The position numbers and the translations under genes are program-made. From an uncultured Oscillospiraceae bacterium (GTDB lineage: Bacteria > Bacillota_A > Clostridia > Oscillospirales > Oscillospiraceae): 18,784 nt of DNA. The number at the start of each line of letters is the position of its first letter. Within the stretch, counting starts at the first letter, position 1. Location of the stretch: positions 1 through 18,784 of the forward strand of contig CANRMG010000018.1 of the NCBI GenBank assembly GCA_947631675.1, in the 5' to 3' direction. The notes below the pieces were generated by a model. The model was not told the DNA's origin and ran no database searches. It saw only the letters and a list, made by a program, of their open reading frames with translations. Below are positions 1 through 7,112 of the stretch, piece by piece.

Positions 1-424
1 GGATGCCCATCACGCGGCACTCCCAGCCGGACTTGGACATATAGCGGCTGATCTTGTCGCAGGTATCCATGGAGTCGTTGCCGCCGTTATAGAAGAAGTA
101 GCGGACGTTGTGCTTTTTGAAGACCTCCAGGATGCGCTTGTAGTCGGTGTCGTCCTTCTCGGGGTCGGCCAGCTTATAGCGGCAGGAGCCCAGCTCGGAG
201 GAGGGGGTGTTCTTCAGATACGCCAGCTCCTGGGGATCCTCCTTGCCCATATCATAGAGCTTGTCGGCCAGCACGCCGGTGATGCCGTGGTCGGCGCCCA
301 GGACCTGGGTGATCTCCTCCGCTTCCAGTGCGGCGCTGATGGCGCCGTACGCGCTGGCGTTGATGACGGAGGTAGGTCCGCCGGACTGCCCGATGATGCA
401 GGCGCCTACAAGTTTATCTGCCAT
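1..424 (-). CDS. pfp: Pyrophosphate-type 6-phosphofructokinase, N-terminal part (cut by window edge)
   Basis: Phosphorylates fructose 6-phosphate to fructose 1,6-bisphosphate in cytoplasmic glycolysis. About 141 N-terminal residues are visible; the rest lies beyond base 1. The N-terminal loop IGQSGGPTSVIN (residues 11-22) and YNGGNDSMDT (112-121) identify the family. In ATP-using enzymes the second motif is GGDGS; an Asp in the place of the last Gly (D117 here) is the known mark of pyrophosphate-dependent enzymes. I therefore infer PPi as phosphoryl donor and a reversible reaction. The start is the ATG at 424-422, preceded by a GGAGG at 437-433. The gene is divergent from the aldolase gene, which consumes its product. 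The C-terminal regulatory and substrate residues cannot be checked here. Confidence 0.93.
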   Translation of the reverse strand, partial: MADKLVGACIIGQSGGPTSVINASAYGAISAALEAEEITQVLGADHGITGVLADKLYDMGKEDPQELAYLKNTPSSELGSCRYKLADPEKDDTDYKRILEVFKKHNVRYFFYNGGNDSMDTCDKISRYMSKSGWECRVMGI

Positions 425-432
425 GTGTGTTT

Positions 433-464
433 CCTCCAAAAATAATAAGTTTTGGTTGATTATA
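433..464 (-). promoter_or_regulatory. Promoter -10 and ribosome site of the phosphofructokinase gene
   Basis: Reading leftward, a perfect TATAAT (464-459) is preceded by TGC, giving an extended -10 (TGnTATAAT). No good -35 is visible, which is usual for extended -10 promoters. GGAGG (437-433) follows 8 bases before the ATG. The -10 overlaps the -35 of the opposing aldolase promoter. Confidence 0.6.
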
Positions 465-484
465 GCATAAATCTGCGGTAAAAT
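456..484 (+). promoter_or_regulatory. Sigma-A-type promoter of the aldolase gene
   Basis: TTGATT (456-461) and TAAAAT (479-484) are separated by exactly 17 bases. The start of transcription would be near 491. A good ribosome site, AAAGGAG (507-513), follows ahead of the ATG at 523. Confidence 0.65.
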
Positions 485-522
485 AAAGAGCATGGAAAAA
501 TATTGTAAAGGAGTCTTTTATC

Positions 523-1491
523 ATGCCTCTGGTAACCTCTACCGAAATGTTCAAGAAGGCCTATGACGGCGGTTATGCTGTCGGCGCTTTCAATGTCAAC
601 AACATGGAGATCCTCCAGGCCATCACCGAGGCCTGCCGCGAGGAGCACGCTCCCGTGATCCTGCAGGTATCCAAGGGTGCCCGCGCCTATGCAAACCACA
701 CCTATCTGGTAAAGCTGGTGGAGGCCGCTGTCATCGAGTGCCCGGAGATCCCCATCGTGCTGCACCTGGACCACGGCCCCGACTTTGAGACCTGTAAGTC
801 CTGCATCGACGGAGGCTTCACCTCCGTCATGATCGACGCCTCCGGCGAGAAGTTCGAGAAGAATATCGAGATCACCAAGAAGGTCGTGGAGTACGCCCAT
901 GACCACGGCGTGGTCGTAGAGGCCGAGCTGGGCACCCTGGCCGGCGTGGAGGATGACGTGAAGGTCTCCGCCGAGGATTCCTCCTACACCCGTCCTGAGG
1001 AGGTCGAGGAGTTCGTCACCAAGACCGGCTGCGACAGTCTGGCCATCGCCATCGGCACCAGCCACGGCGCCTACAAGTTCACCGCTGCCCAGTGCACCCG
1101 CAACGAGAAGGGCATCCTTGTGCCGCCTCCTCTGCGCTTCGACGTGCTGGAAGAGGTCTCCAAGCGCCTGCCCGGCTTCCCCATCGTGCTGCACGGCTCT
1201 TCCTCCGTGCCCCAGAACTACGTGAAGATGATCAACGACCACGGCGGCAAGATGCCCGACGCCATCGGCATCCCCGAGGAGGAGCTGCGCAAGGCTGCCA
1301 CCAGCAGCGTATGCAAGATCAACATCGACTCCGACCTGCGGCTGACCATGACCGGCACCATCCGCCGGTTCTTCGACGAGCATCCCGACAAGTTCGATCC
1401 CCGCGAGTACCTGAAGCCCGCCCGCGCCAACATCAAGGAGCTGGTGCGCCACAAGCTGATCGACGTGCTGGGCTGCGCTGGCAAGGCCTGA
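523..1491 (+). CDS. fba: Class II (zinc) fructose-1,6-bisphosphate aldolase
   Basis: Cleaves fructose 1,6-bisphosphate to dihydroxyacetone phosphate and glyceraldehyde 3-phosphate in glycolysis, and runs the reverse in gluconeogenesis. The 322-residue protein is complete and of usual class II length. Visible family motifs are GAFNVNN (21-27), HLDHG (81-85, with catalytic D83 and zinc ligand H84), EAELG (133-137), GTSHG (178-182, zinc ligand H181), LHGSSS (223-228, zinc ligand H224) and NIDSD (267-271). All metal and catalytic positions are kept, so it should be active. The start is ATG 523 with AAAGGAG nine bases upstream. The next gene begins 7 bp after its stop with no terminator between, so the two probably share a transcript. 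Confidence 0.97.
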   Translation: MPLVTSTEMFKKAYDGGYAVGAFNVNNMEILQAITEACREEHAPVILQVSKGARAYANHTYLVKLVEAAVIECPEIPIVLHLDHGPDFETCKSCIDGGFTSVMIDASGEKFEKNIEITKKVVEYAHDHGVVVEAELGTLAGVEDDVKVSAEDSSYTRPEEVEEFVTKTGCDSLAIAIGTSHGAYKFTAAQCTRNEKGILVPPPLRFDVLEEVSKRLPGFPIVLHGSSSVPQNYVKMINDHGGKMPDAIGIPEEELRKAATSSVCKINIDSDLRLTMTGTIRRFFDEHPDKFDPREYLKPARANIKELVRHKLIDVLGCAGKA

Positions 1492-1498
1492 GGAAAGA

Positions 1499-3202
1499 AT
1501 GGGCTTTGTACGGGAGATAAAACAAGCCGCTGAGGGCCACGGCCATGACTGCACCTGCGACGAGTGCATGGCCGAGCATCACCATGAGCATCACGGCTTC
1601 GACACCGTGATGGTGTGGCGCCTCGTCACCGCCGCCGCTTTCTTCATAGGCGGGGTGGTGACGGAGCACGCCCTGCCATGGCTGAGCGTGGTGCTGAATG
1701 TGCTGGCCATTTTATGCGCGGGCTATGACGTGTTCATCCGCGCGGTGGCCAACATCTTCAGAAAGCGCCTTTTCGACGAGAGCCTTCTTATGAGCGTGGT
1801 GGCCATCGCCTCCGTGATCATCCGGGAGGCCAGCGAGGGCGCCTCGGTCATGATCCTCTACCAGCTGGGCGAGCTTTTCCAGGGCTATGCCGTGGCAAAG
1901 GTGCGCCAGAACATCGAGAGCCTGATGGAGAACCGTTCTCCCGAGGCCAGCGCTGTTTTGGCGGATGTGCGCTCCGACAAGGGGCCCAAGGGCCGTACAG
2001 AGGAGTTTATCACCCATTTTGCCCGTATCTATACGCCGGTGGTACTGGGCATCGCGGTCATCATCGCCGCGGTGTCCCCGCTGGCGCTGCACACCACCGT
2101 GACCGAGGGCATCTACCGCGCCCTCGTGCTCATGGTCATCGCCTGTCCCTGCGCCATCGTCATCTCCGTGCCCCTGAGCTATTTCGCGGGCATCGGCGGG
2201 GCGACCCACCAGGGCATACTCTTTAAGAACACCTGCGCCATGGACGACGTCTCCCGGGCCAAGGCGGTGGTCTTTGACAAGACCGGCGCCTTGGAGGGAG
2301 AGGGCCTTCGCGTCACCTCCGTAAAAAGCGAGAAGATGGACGCGGACGTATTTCTGCGCATCGCGGCCCACGCCTGCGCCTACGCGGAGGGCCCCTATGC
2401 CGAGGCCATCAAGGCGGCCTATAAAGGCGTCATCTACATCGAGCTCATCCAGAGCTTCCAGCAGCGCGCCGACTCCTTCGGCATCACCGTTGAGGTGGAC
2501 GGGGTGAAGATCATCCTGGGCCCGCTGGATATGCTTCAGGAGGCCGGCGTGGATCCCGGCGTGGACGTGCTGGACGAAAACTGCGTGTATCTGGCCATCA
2601 ACGGCCAGTATGCCGGCCGGATCGTGTTCGGCAGCGTGGCAAAGCCCGATGTTCACGGCACGGTGACGGTGCTCTCCTGGGACAAGGACCGCCAGATCGC
2701 CATGCTCACCGACGATAGCCCCGCCGCCGCAGAGAAATTCGCCCGGCAGGTGGGCATCGGGGAGTTTTACCCCAACTGCCAGCCCACGGAGAAGGTGGCC
2801 GTGGTGAAGGAGATACAAAACCGCCAGATCAAGCGCGGCACCCTCATTTTTGTGGGCGATGCGGAGACCAGCGGCGAGTGCATCCAGGCGGCGGACGTGG
2901 GTATGAGCCTGCACGGCGCCAAGTCCGACGCCGCCATCCAGGCGGCAGACGTGGTGATCATGGGTGCGTCCCCCTCGAAGGTGGTCACCGCCCTGGACGC
3001 GGCCAAGCACACCCGCACCATCGTCTGGCAGAACATCGTGTTCGCCCTGGCTTTCAAGGCCATCATCCTGGTGCTGGATATGTTCGGCACCTGCCCGCTG
3101 TGGCTGGCGGTGTTCGCGGACGTGGGCGTGGCACTCTTAGCCGTGCTCAACTCCCTGCGGGCCTTCGTCATGCGGGAACCGGTGATACCAAAAGAGGAAT
3201 AA
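1499..3202 (+). CDS. Degenerate P1B-type metal ATPase lacking the actuator domain (probable pseudo-transporter)
   Basis: A 567-residue membrane protein of the Zn/Cd/Pb P-type ATPase family with an intact frame. The N-terminus (1-33) is rich in His with a CTCDEC motif (18-23). Eight membrane segments can be placed: about 36-55, 57-80, 93-110, 111-130, 176-196, 203-226, 508-527 and 532-552. The metal site is kept: CPC (216-218), K520 and D541. The catalytic machinery is not. Residues about 146-168 pass from the second membrane pair straight to TEEFITHFARIYTP, so the actuator domain with its TGE loop is missing. DKTGTLT is DKTGALE (260-266; the phosphorylated Asp remains), the His-Pro of the nucleotide domain is absent (near 296-300), TGD is TDD (404-406), and GDGIND is GDAETS (453-458). 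Normal pumping looks impossible. It may bind or sense metal, act as a partner subunit, or be decaying, though no frameshift or stop is present. Start ATG 1499 has AGGAAAG just upstream, overlapping the aldolase stop. Confidence 0.85.
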   Translation: MGFVREIKQAAEGHGHDCTCDECMAEHHHEHHGFDTVMVWRLVTAAAFFIGGVVTEHALPWLSVVLNVLAILCAGYDVFIRAVANIFRKRLFDESLLMSVVAIASVIIREASEGASVMILYQLGELFQGYAVAKVRQNIESLMENRSPEASAVLADVRSDKGPKGRTEEFITHFARIYTPVVLGIAVIIAAVSPLALHTTVTEGIYRALVLMVIACPCAIVISVPLSYFAGIGGATHQGILFKNTCAMDDVSRAKAVVFDKTGALEGEGLRVTSVKSEKMDADVFLRIAAHACAYAEGPYAEAIKAAYKGVIYIELIQSFQQRADSFGITVEVDGVKIILGPLDMLQEAGVDPGVDVLDENCVYLAINGQYAGRIVFGSVAKPDVHGTVTVLSWDKDRQIAMLTDDSPAAAEKFARQVGIGEFYPNCQPTEKVAVVKEIQNRQIKRGTLIFVGDAETSGECIQAADVGMSLHGAKSDAAIQAADVVIMGASPSKVVTALDAAKHTRTIVWQNIVFALAFKAIILVLDMFGTCPLWLAVFADVGVALLAVLNSLRAFVMREPVIPKEE

Positions 3203-3210
3203 AACGAGAA

Positions 3211-3237
3211 AACGCCCCGACTGCCGGGGCGTTTTTT
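3211..3237 (+). terminator. Rho-independent terminator after the aldolase/pseudo-ATPase pair
   Basis: Perfect 9-bp stem AACGCCCCG (3211-3219) with CGGGGCGTT (3225-3233), a 5-base loop, and a run of six T (3232-3237). It lies 9 bp after the stop codon and ends the fba transcript. Confidence 0.93.
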
Positions 3238-3288
3238 ATGTCTTATTTTCAATATTTAAGGAAATCTTAAAATTTTCCCTCTTTCATC

Positions 3289-3316
3289 TTGTCGTAACTT
3301 GTGTTACCCTTATGTT
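3289..3316 (+). promoter_or_regulatory. Tentative promoter of the two-component operon
   Basis: TTGTCG (3289-3294) and TATGTT (3311-3316) are 16 bases apart. Each is a partial match to the sigma-A consensus. The start of transcription would fall near 3323, leaving a leader of about 20 bases. It overlaps the direct repeat described separately, so regulator binding would affect it directly. Confidence 0.35.
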
Positions 3317-3319
3317 ACC
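3302..3319 (+). promoter_or_regulatory. Direct-repeat operator of WalR/PhoP type
   Basis: TGTTACC occurs at 3302-3308 and again at 3313-3319, a period of 11 bp. Read as TGTTAC-N5-TGTTAC it fits the known WalR box TGTWAH-N5-TGTWAH and resembles PhoP boxes. A weaker related copy, GTCGTAAC, lies one turn upstream (3291-3298). OmpR-family regulators bind such direct repeats, and one is encoded immediately downstream, so autoregulation is the simplest reading. Confidence 0.6.
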
Positions 3320-3342
3320 ATTTAGAAGGGGTGACGAGCGAC

Positions 3343-4032
3343 GTGTATACCGTGCTGATCTGCGACGACGACCGGGACATCCGGCGCGCGCTTCACATAT
3401 ATCTCACCGGGGCCGGCTATAAGGTCCTGGAGGCCGCCGACGGCCGGGAGGCCCTGGACATCGTGGACAGGGAGGAGGTACACCTGATCCTCCTGGACAT
3501 CATGATGCCGGAGATGGACGGGGTGTCCGCCCTGACGCTGCTGCGGGAGCGGAGCGACAACATCCCCGTGATCCTGCTCACCGCCAAGAGCGAGGACAGT
3601 GACAAGATCATGGGCCTGGAGCTGGGGGCGGACGATTACGTGACGAAGCCCTTCAACGCCCAGGAGGTCATGGCTCGGGTGAAGGCCCTGCTGCGCCGGT
3701 ATATGCGCATGGGCGAGAGGGAGGCAAAGCCCTCCACGCTGGCCCTGGGCGGCATCGAGATGGACGACGACACCAAGACTGTCACCGTGGATGGGGACGA
3801 GATCACCATCACGCCCAAGGAGTATGATATTCTGAAGTTCTTCCTGGAGAACCCCGGCAAGGTGTTCTCCAGCCGGGAAATATACCGCCGGGTATGGCAG
3901 GACACCCCCATGGGGGCGGAGGGGACGGTGGCCGTCCATATCCGCCACCTGCGGGAGAAGGTGGAGATCGACCCCGCCGAGCCGCGGTACTTGAAGGTAG
4001 TCTGGGGAAAGGGCTATAAGATCGAGGGGTGA
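3343..4032 (+). CDS. OmpR/PhoB-family response regulator (VanR-like)
   Basis: DNA-binding response regulator of 229 residues, partner of the kinase downstream. The receiver domain (1 to about 118) keeps the acidic pocket D8-D9-D10, the phosphorylated D52 in LLDIMMPEMDG, T80 and K102. A winged-helix output domain follows (about 130-229), with the typical TPKEYDIL and YRRVW segments and C-terminal VVWGKGYKIEG. I chose the GTG at 3343 because VYTVLICDDD then starts like other family members and AAGGGG (3326-3331) is correctly upstream. GTG 3331 or 3301 would add 4 or 14 untypical residues. The kinase gene begins 4 bp after the stop. Neighbours do not reveal the regulon; terminators on both sides isolate the pair. 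Confidence 0.93.
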   Translation: MYTVLICDDDRDIRRALHIYLTGAGYKVLEAADGREALDIVDREEVHLILLDIMMPEMDGVSALTLLRERSDNIPVILLTAKSEDSDKIMGLELGADDYVTKPFNAQEVMARVKALLRRYMRMGEREAKPSTLALGGIEMDDDTKTVTVDGDEITITPKEYDILKFFLENPGKVFSSREIYRRVWQDTPMGAEGTVAVHIRHLREKVEIDPAEPRYLKVVWGKGYKIEG

Positions 4033-4036
4033 CGCG

Positions 4037-6010
4037 ATGAGAACGCTCATGCGTGAGATATGGTTCCGGGCGCTGATGATGCTGCTGTACTGCGTGTGCG
4101 TGGCGGCGGGCACGGTGAGCCTGGGCCTTTATAACTTCGCCCTGCAGGACGGCTGGTACAGAACGAACAGCGAGGACTTCGGCTTTCAGGACAGCATCCT
4201 TTGCCAGCGCTATATCACGGACTGCCTGTATGCGGTGCAAAGCAATCTCTTGTGGCTGGAGGACCCCACCAACGAGACCCTGGGCGGCTATGGCGGCCAG
4301 GCCTTTTCCTATAAGATCATAGACGAGACGGACGGTAACAACCTCACTGTGGACACCACCACCGATAAGTCACATTTCGTCAGCTCTATCAGCGTTTTTC
4401 TGGACGGTCCTGAGGAAGAAATAGAGACGGCAGCAGAGGGGGAATATACGGCTGCCACGGAGACGGACGCGGTAAAGGGACAAACTGCCACAGAGGAAGA
4501 TGCAAGCCACTATTACCGGATCGAGGGCTATGTGAACCTGCCGGTGGAGCCATATGACGGCTGCTACCGGGAGTACTACATCTTCGAGCACCTGTACGCC
4601 TTCAAGGATTACTTCCTGCCCATCTGGATACCCTCCATCATCCTGGCGGTGGTGCTGGGTGTGTTCAGCATGGTGGCGGCGGTCCAGGAGGGCCGCCAGG
4701 GAAAGACGACCCTCACGGGCCATATCCCCTTCGACGCGGCGGTGTTGGGGCTGTTCAGCGGCATTTCCTGGCTCAAGAACGTCTTTTACAGCCTCCCTGA
4801 GGTATACGCCGCCATGAATACCGTGGGGATATACAGCAGCACCGTCGACCGGATATGCTCGCTGTGGGCGGTGTTTTTCTGCGGCGTCATCCTGGCCAAT
4901 CAGCTTGCAAACGGGACTTTTGGCCAGCGGCTCCTGCTGCGGCGGCTGGTGTGGAAGATGCCCGCCCCGGTGCTGGTGCTGGGCATCCTGGGCCTTCATG
5001 TGCTGCTCATGCTGCTTATACTGGCCATGGGCGCATTCCATAACGCTTGGTTCATTTTGATCCTGTTCGGCTTTGACGCGGTGCTGGTACCCTGCATCCT
5101 GCGCTGGTACGTGGAGGAAAAGCGCATCAGGGACGCCGCCGCGGCGCTGGCGGCAGGGGACCTCACCTATAAGGTGGATACGAAAAAGCTGCACATGGTG
5201 TGGAAGGACCTGGGGGAGGATCTGGGCCGTATCGGGGACGGCATGGCCCTGGCTGTGGAGGAGCAGATGCGCTCAGAGCGCATGAAGACGGAGCTCATCA
5301 CCAACGTGAGCCACGACCTGAAGACGCCGCTGACCAGCATCATCAACTATATCGAGCTTCTGAAGGACGAGTCCCTGCCGGAGGAGACCCGCAGGGAGTA
5401 TCTGGGCGTGCTGGACCGGCAGGGGGCGAAGCTGAAAAAGCTCACGGAGGACGTGGTGGAGGCCTCCAAGGCCGTCAGCGGCGCAGTGACCGTGAACGCC
5501 GAACTCTTTGACGTGAAGGAGCTTTTACAGCAGTCCGTGGGGGAGTACAGCGAGCGCCTGGCCGACGCGGGCATCGAGCCCGTCATCCACACGCCGGAGC
5601 AGGAGACGTTCATCCTGGCCGACGCCCGGCTGTTGGGCCGGGTACTGGACAACTTCATCACCAATGTTCTGAAATATGCCCAGCAGGGCACCCGGGCCTA
5701 CTTTGATTTGACGGCCGGGGAGGAGAGGACCGCTATCGCCGTGAAGAACGTCTCCCGGGAGGCGCTGGACATCCCAGCCGAGGAGCTCATGGAGCGCTTC
5801 GTCCGGGGCGACAAGTCCCGCAGCACCGAGGGAAGCGGCTTAGGCCTCTCCATCGCCCGGAGCCTCACGGAGCTCATGGGCGGCGAGATGGAACTCACCC
5901 TGGACGGGGACCTCTTCAAAGTAGAGGTATCTTTCCCCAATGCCGCCCCGCCGGCCGCATTGCTGGAGGAGAGGGAAGAGGCCCTGCCGGAGAGCTCAGA
6001 AACGGAATGA
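4037..6010 (+). CDS. Membrane sensor histidine kinase (VanS-like)
   Basis: Sensor kinase of 657 residues that should phosphorylate the preceding regulator. Membrane segment 1 (about 8-30) is followed by an outside region of about 160 residues. This includes an acidic, Thr/Glu-rich low-complexity stretch (about 124-155) that is probably a flexible linker. A cluster of further membrane helices follows (about 194-216, 233-250, 272-291, 309-333, 337-357), more than in a classical two-helix kinase. Then come a HAMP-like linker (about 358-410), the phospho-acceptor box NVSHDLKTPLTS (423-434, H426) and the ATPase domain with N box DNFITNVLKYA (538-548) and G2 box GSGLGLSIA (599-607). The usual DxGxG G1 box is not recognisable; the equivalent region reads VKNVSREALDIPAEEL. 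The signal sensed is unknown. The start ATG 4037 follows the regulator stop by 4 bp. Confidence 0.92.
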   Translation: MRTLMREIWFRALMMLLYCVCVAAGTVSLGLYNFALQDGWYRTNSEDFGFQDSILCQRYITDCLYAVQSNLLWLEDPTNETLGGYGGQAFSYKIIDETDGNNLTVDTTTDKSHFVSSISVFLDGPEEEIETAAEGEYTAATETDAVKGQTATEEDASHYYRIEGYVNLPVEPYDGCYREYYIFEHLYAFKDYFLPIWIPSIILAVVLGVFSMVAAVQEGRQGKTTLTGHIPFDAAVLGLFSGISWLKNVFYSLPEVYAAMNTVGIYSSTVDRICSLWAVFFCGVILANQLANGTFGQRLLLRRLVWKMPAPVLVLGILGLHVLLMLLILAMGAFHNAWFILILFGFDAVLVPCILRWYVEEKRIRDAAAALAAGDLTYKVDTKKLHMVWKDLGEDLGRIGDGMALAVEEQMRSERMKTELITNVSHDLKTPLTSIINYIELLKDESLPEETRREYLGVLDRQGAKLKKLTEDVVEASKAVSGAVTVNAELFDVKELLQQSVGEYSERLADAGIEPVIHTPEQETFILADARLLGRVLDNFITNVLKYAQQGTRAYFDLTAGEERTAIAVKNVSREALDIPAEELMERFVRGDKSRSTEGSGLGLSIARSLTELMGGEMELTLDGDLFKVEVSFPNAAPPAALLEEREEALPESSETE

Positions 6011-6015
6011 TAAAA

Positions 6016-6045
6016 GACCGCACCCTTAAAAGGGGTGCGGTTTTT
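6016..6045. terminator. Terminator between convergent kinase and GyrI-like genes
   Basis: Stem ACCGCACCC (6017-6025) with GGGTGCGGT (6033-6041) and five T (6041-6045) on the + strand. Read leftward, the same stem is followed by TCTTTTA, so it can also serve the leftward operon that ends at 6053. Confidence 0.88.
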
Positions 6046-6052
6046 CGTTTTG

Positions 6053-6688
6053 TCACGACACAGGTCTGATAGGGTGCCTGATAACGGTTTTCCATTTCTC
6101 GGGAGCGATTCTTCTGGCGTCGGACATGTATATCTCGTGATGCAGCCGGTGTTCGTTCATGTCGCTGGCGTACCCGTTCTGTGCAAGATATGCGTCCATC
6201 CGCGCCACCGTCGCGGGCTCGTCGTCAAAAGCGCCCAGGTGCATGATCTGGACGCAGAGGCCCTCATCCACCGTCAGAAACTCCGCGCCGGAGCAGTCCA
6301 GCTTTTTCTTTTTGGCCGCCGTCTCCACAGCCCAGTCAAAGTCCGCCTTCGTGATAAAGTCGGGCAGCCGGATGACGGATATCCAGCGGAAGGAGGCCTT
6401 GTCGGCGTAGTTGATGCCGTCGGCGCCGTTTTGCTCCCAGAAGCCCTCCAGGGGCGGCACCACGTACTCGTAAAACCCCTCGATCCTGTGGTCGGTCTTA
6501 TAGCTCATCTTCAGCGTATAGGCCACCGCGTACAATACGCCGATGGCCTGCTGGTACGCGCCGCCTTCCTCGTTTGGGTCGCCCTGGCCCTGCACCGCGA
6601 TATAGTTCGCTCGGGGGATGTCCACGATCTCCGGTACGTTCCCGGGCATATAGAACTCTTTGTATTCCTTCTTGAAATCAAACGCCAT
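6053..6688 (-). CDS. GyrI-like small-molecule-binding domain protein
   Basis: Cytoplasmic protein of 211 residues of the GyrI-like family. It begins MAFDFKKEYKEFYMPGNVPEI and continues with NYIAVQGQGDPNEEGGAYQQAIGVLYAVAYTLKMS-type sequence, highly typical of the stand-alone Firmicute clade. No DNA-binding domain is present, unlike regulators of the BmrR type. Family knowledge: these folds bind hydrophobic ligands, and some stand-alone members have been reported to hydrolyse cyclopropane-containing DNA-alkylating natural products. The C-terminal NEHRLHHEIYMSDARRIAPEKW block is the usual family ending. The start ATG 6688 has GGGAGG upstream and lies 11 bp after the dut stop, so it is the last gene of the leftward operon. 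The substrate is unknown. Confidence 0.85.
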   Translation of the reverse strand: MAFDFKKEYKEFYMPGNVPEIVDIPRANYIAVQGQGDPNEEGGAYQQAIGVLYAVAYTLKMSYKTDHRIEGFYEYVVPPLEGFWEQNGADGINYADKASFRWISVIRLPDFITKADFDWAVETAAKKKKLDCSGAEFLTVDEGLCVQIMHLGAFDDEPATVARMDAYLAQNGYASDMNEHRLHHEIYMSDARRIAPEKWKTVIRHPIRPVS

Positions 6689-6699
6689 AGCTGCCTCCC

Positions 6700-7110
6700 T
6701 TACGCTCCTGTGCTGCCGAACCCGCCGGCACCCCGATCCGTTTCGTCCAGGCTGTCCGCAAGCTCCAGCTCCGGGGTCAGGATGGGGAGGATGACCAGTT
6801 GGATCAGCTTTTGCCCCGCCTCGATGGTCACGTCCTCGTCACCCTGGTTGTAGAGCTTCACCACGATGGGGCCGGTATAGCCCTCGTCGATGACGCCCTC
6901 GCCCAGGATGTTCTTCTTTACATTCAGGCCGCTCTTGCTCTTGAGCATGCCCACGGTCCTCTCCGGCAGGGACACATGCACCCCCGTGTCCACCACGGCG
7001 CTGCCGCGGGCGGGGATGAGGACGGTACGGGGGGCGTACAGGTCAAGCCCTGCGTCGGTGGGATGGGCCCGTGTGGGCAGGATGGCGCCGGGGTCAAGCA
7101 TCACTTTCAT
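6700..7110 (-). CDS. dut: Deoxyuridine 5'-triphosphate nucleotidohydrolase (dUTPase)
   Basis: Hydrolyses dUTP to dUMP and pyrophosphate, which keeps uracil out of DNA and feeds dTMP synthesis; the family is a homotrimer. The 136-residue protein shows all five motifs in order: I DAGLDL (19-24), II around SKSGL, III GEGVIDEGYTGPI, IV AGQKLIQLVI, and V RGAGGFGSTG near the C-terminus. Motif II has lysine (KSKSGL) where arginine is more common, a conservative change. I chose ATG 7110 with the AGGAA ribosome site about 10 bases upstream over TTG 7116. It starts 2 bases after the DHHW stop codon and is followed by the GyrI-like gene. Confidence 0.95.
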   Translation of the reverse strand: MKVMLDPGAILPTRAHPTDAGLDLYAPRTVLIPARGSAVVDTGVHVSLPERTVGMLKSKSGLNVKKNILGEGVIDEGYTGPIVVKLYNQGDEDVTIEAGQKLIQLVILPILTPELELADSLDETDRGAGGFGSTGA

Positions 7111-7112
7111 GG

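Noticed and set aside
492..566. Short upstream frame beginning ATG at 492 that overlaps the start of the aldolase gene
   Set aside because: No ribosome site, only about 24 codons, and no recognisable peptide; chance is enough to explain it.
460..1569. Long open frame on the minus strand opposite the aldolase gene
   Set aside because: Shadow of the GC-rich real gene; low-complexity Gly/Val/Leu/His/Asp composition and no motifs. The same holds for other long antisense frames, such as 1712-3010.
1499..3202. Explaining the odd ATPase motifs by sequencing frameshifts
   Set aside because: Frame is continuous, flanking residues of each altered motif still align with the family, and a frameshift would scramble them. 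The actuator domain is missing as a clean in-frame gap.
3343..6010. Naming the two-component pair WalRK
   Set aside because: The upstream box fits WalR, but the kinase lacks the PAS/HAMP layout of WalK and there are no walHIJ-like neighbours.
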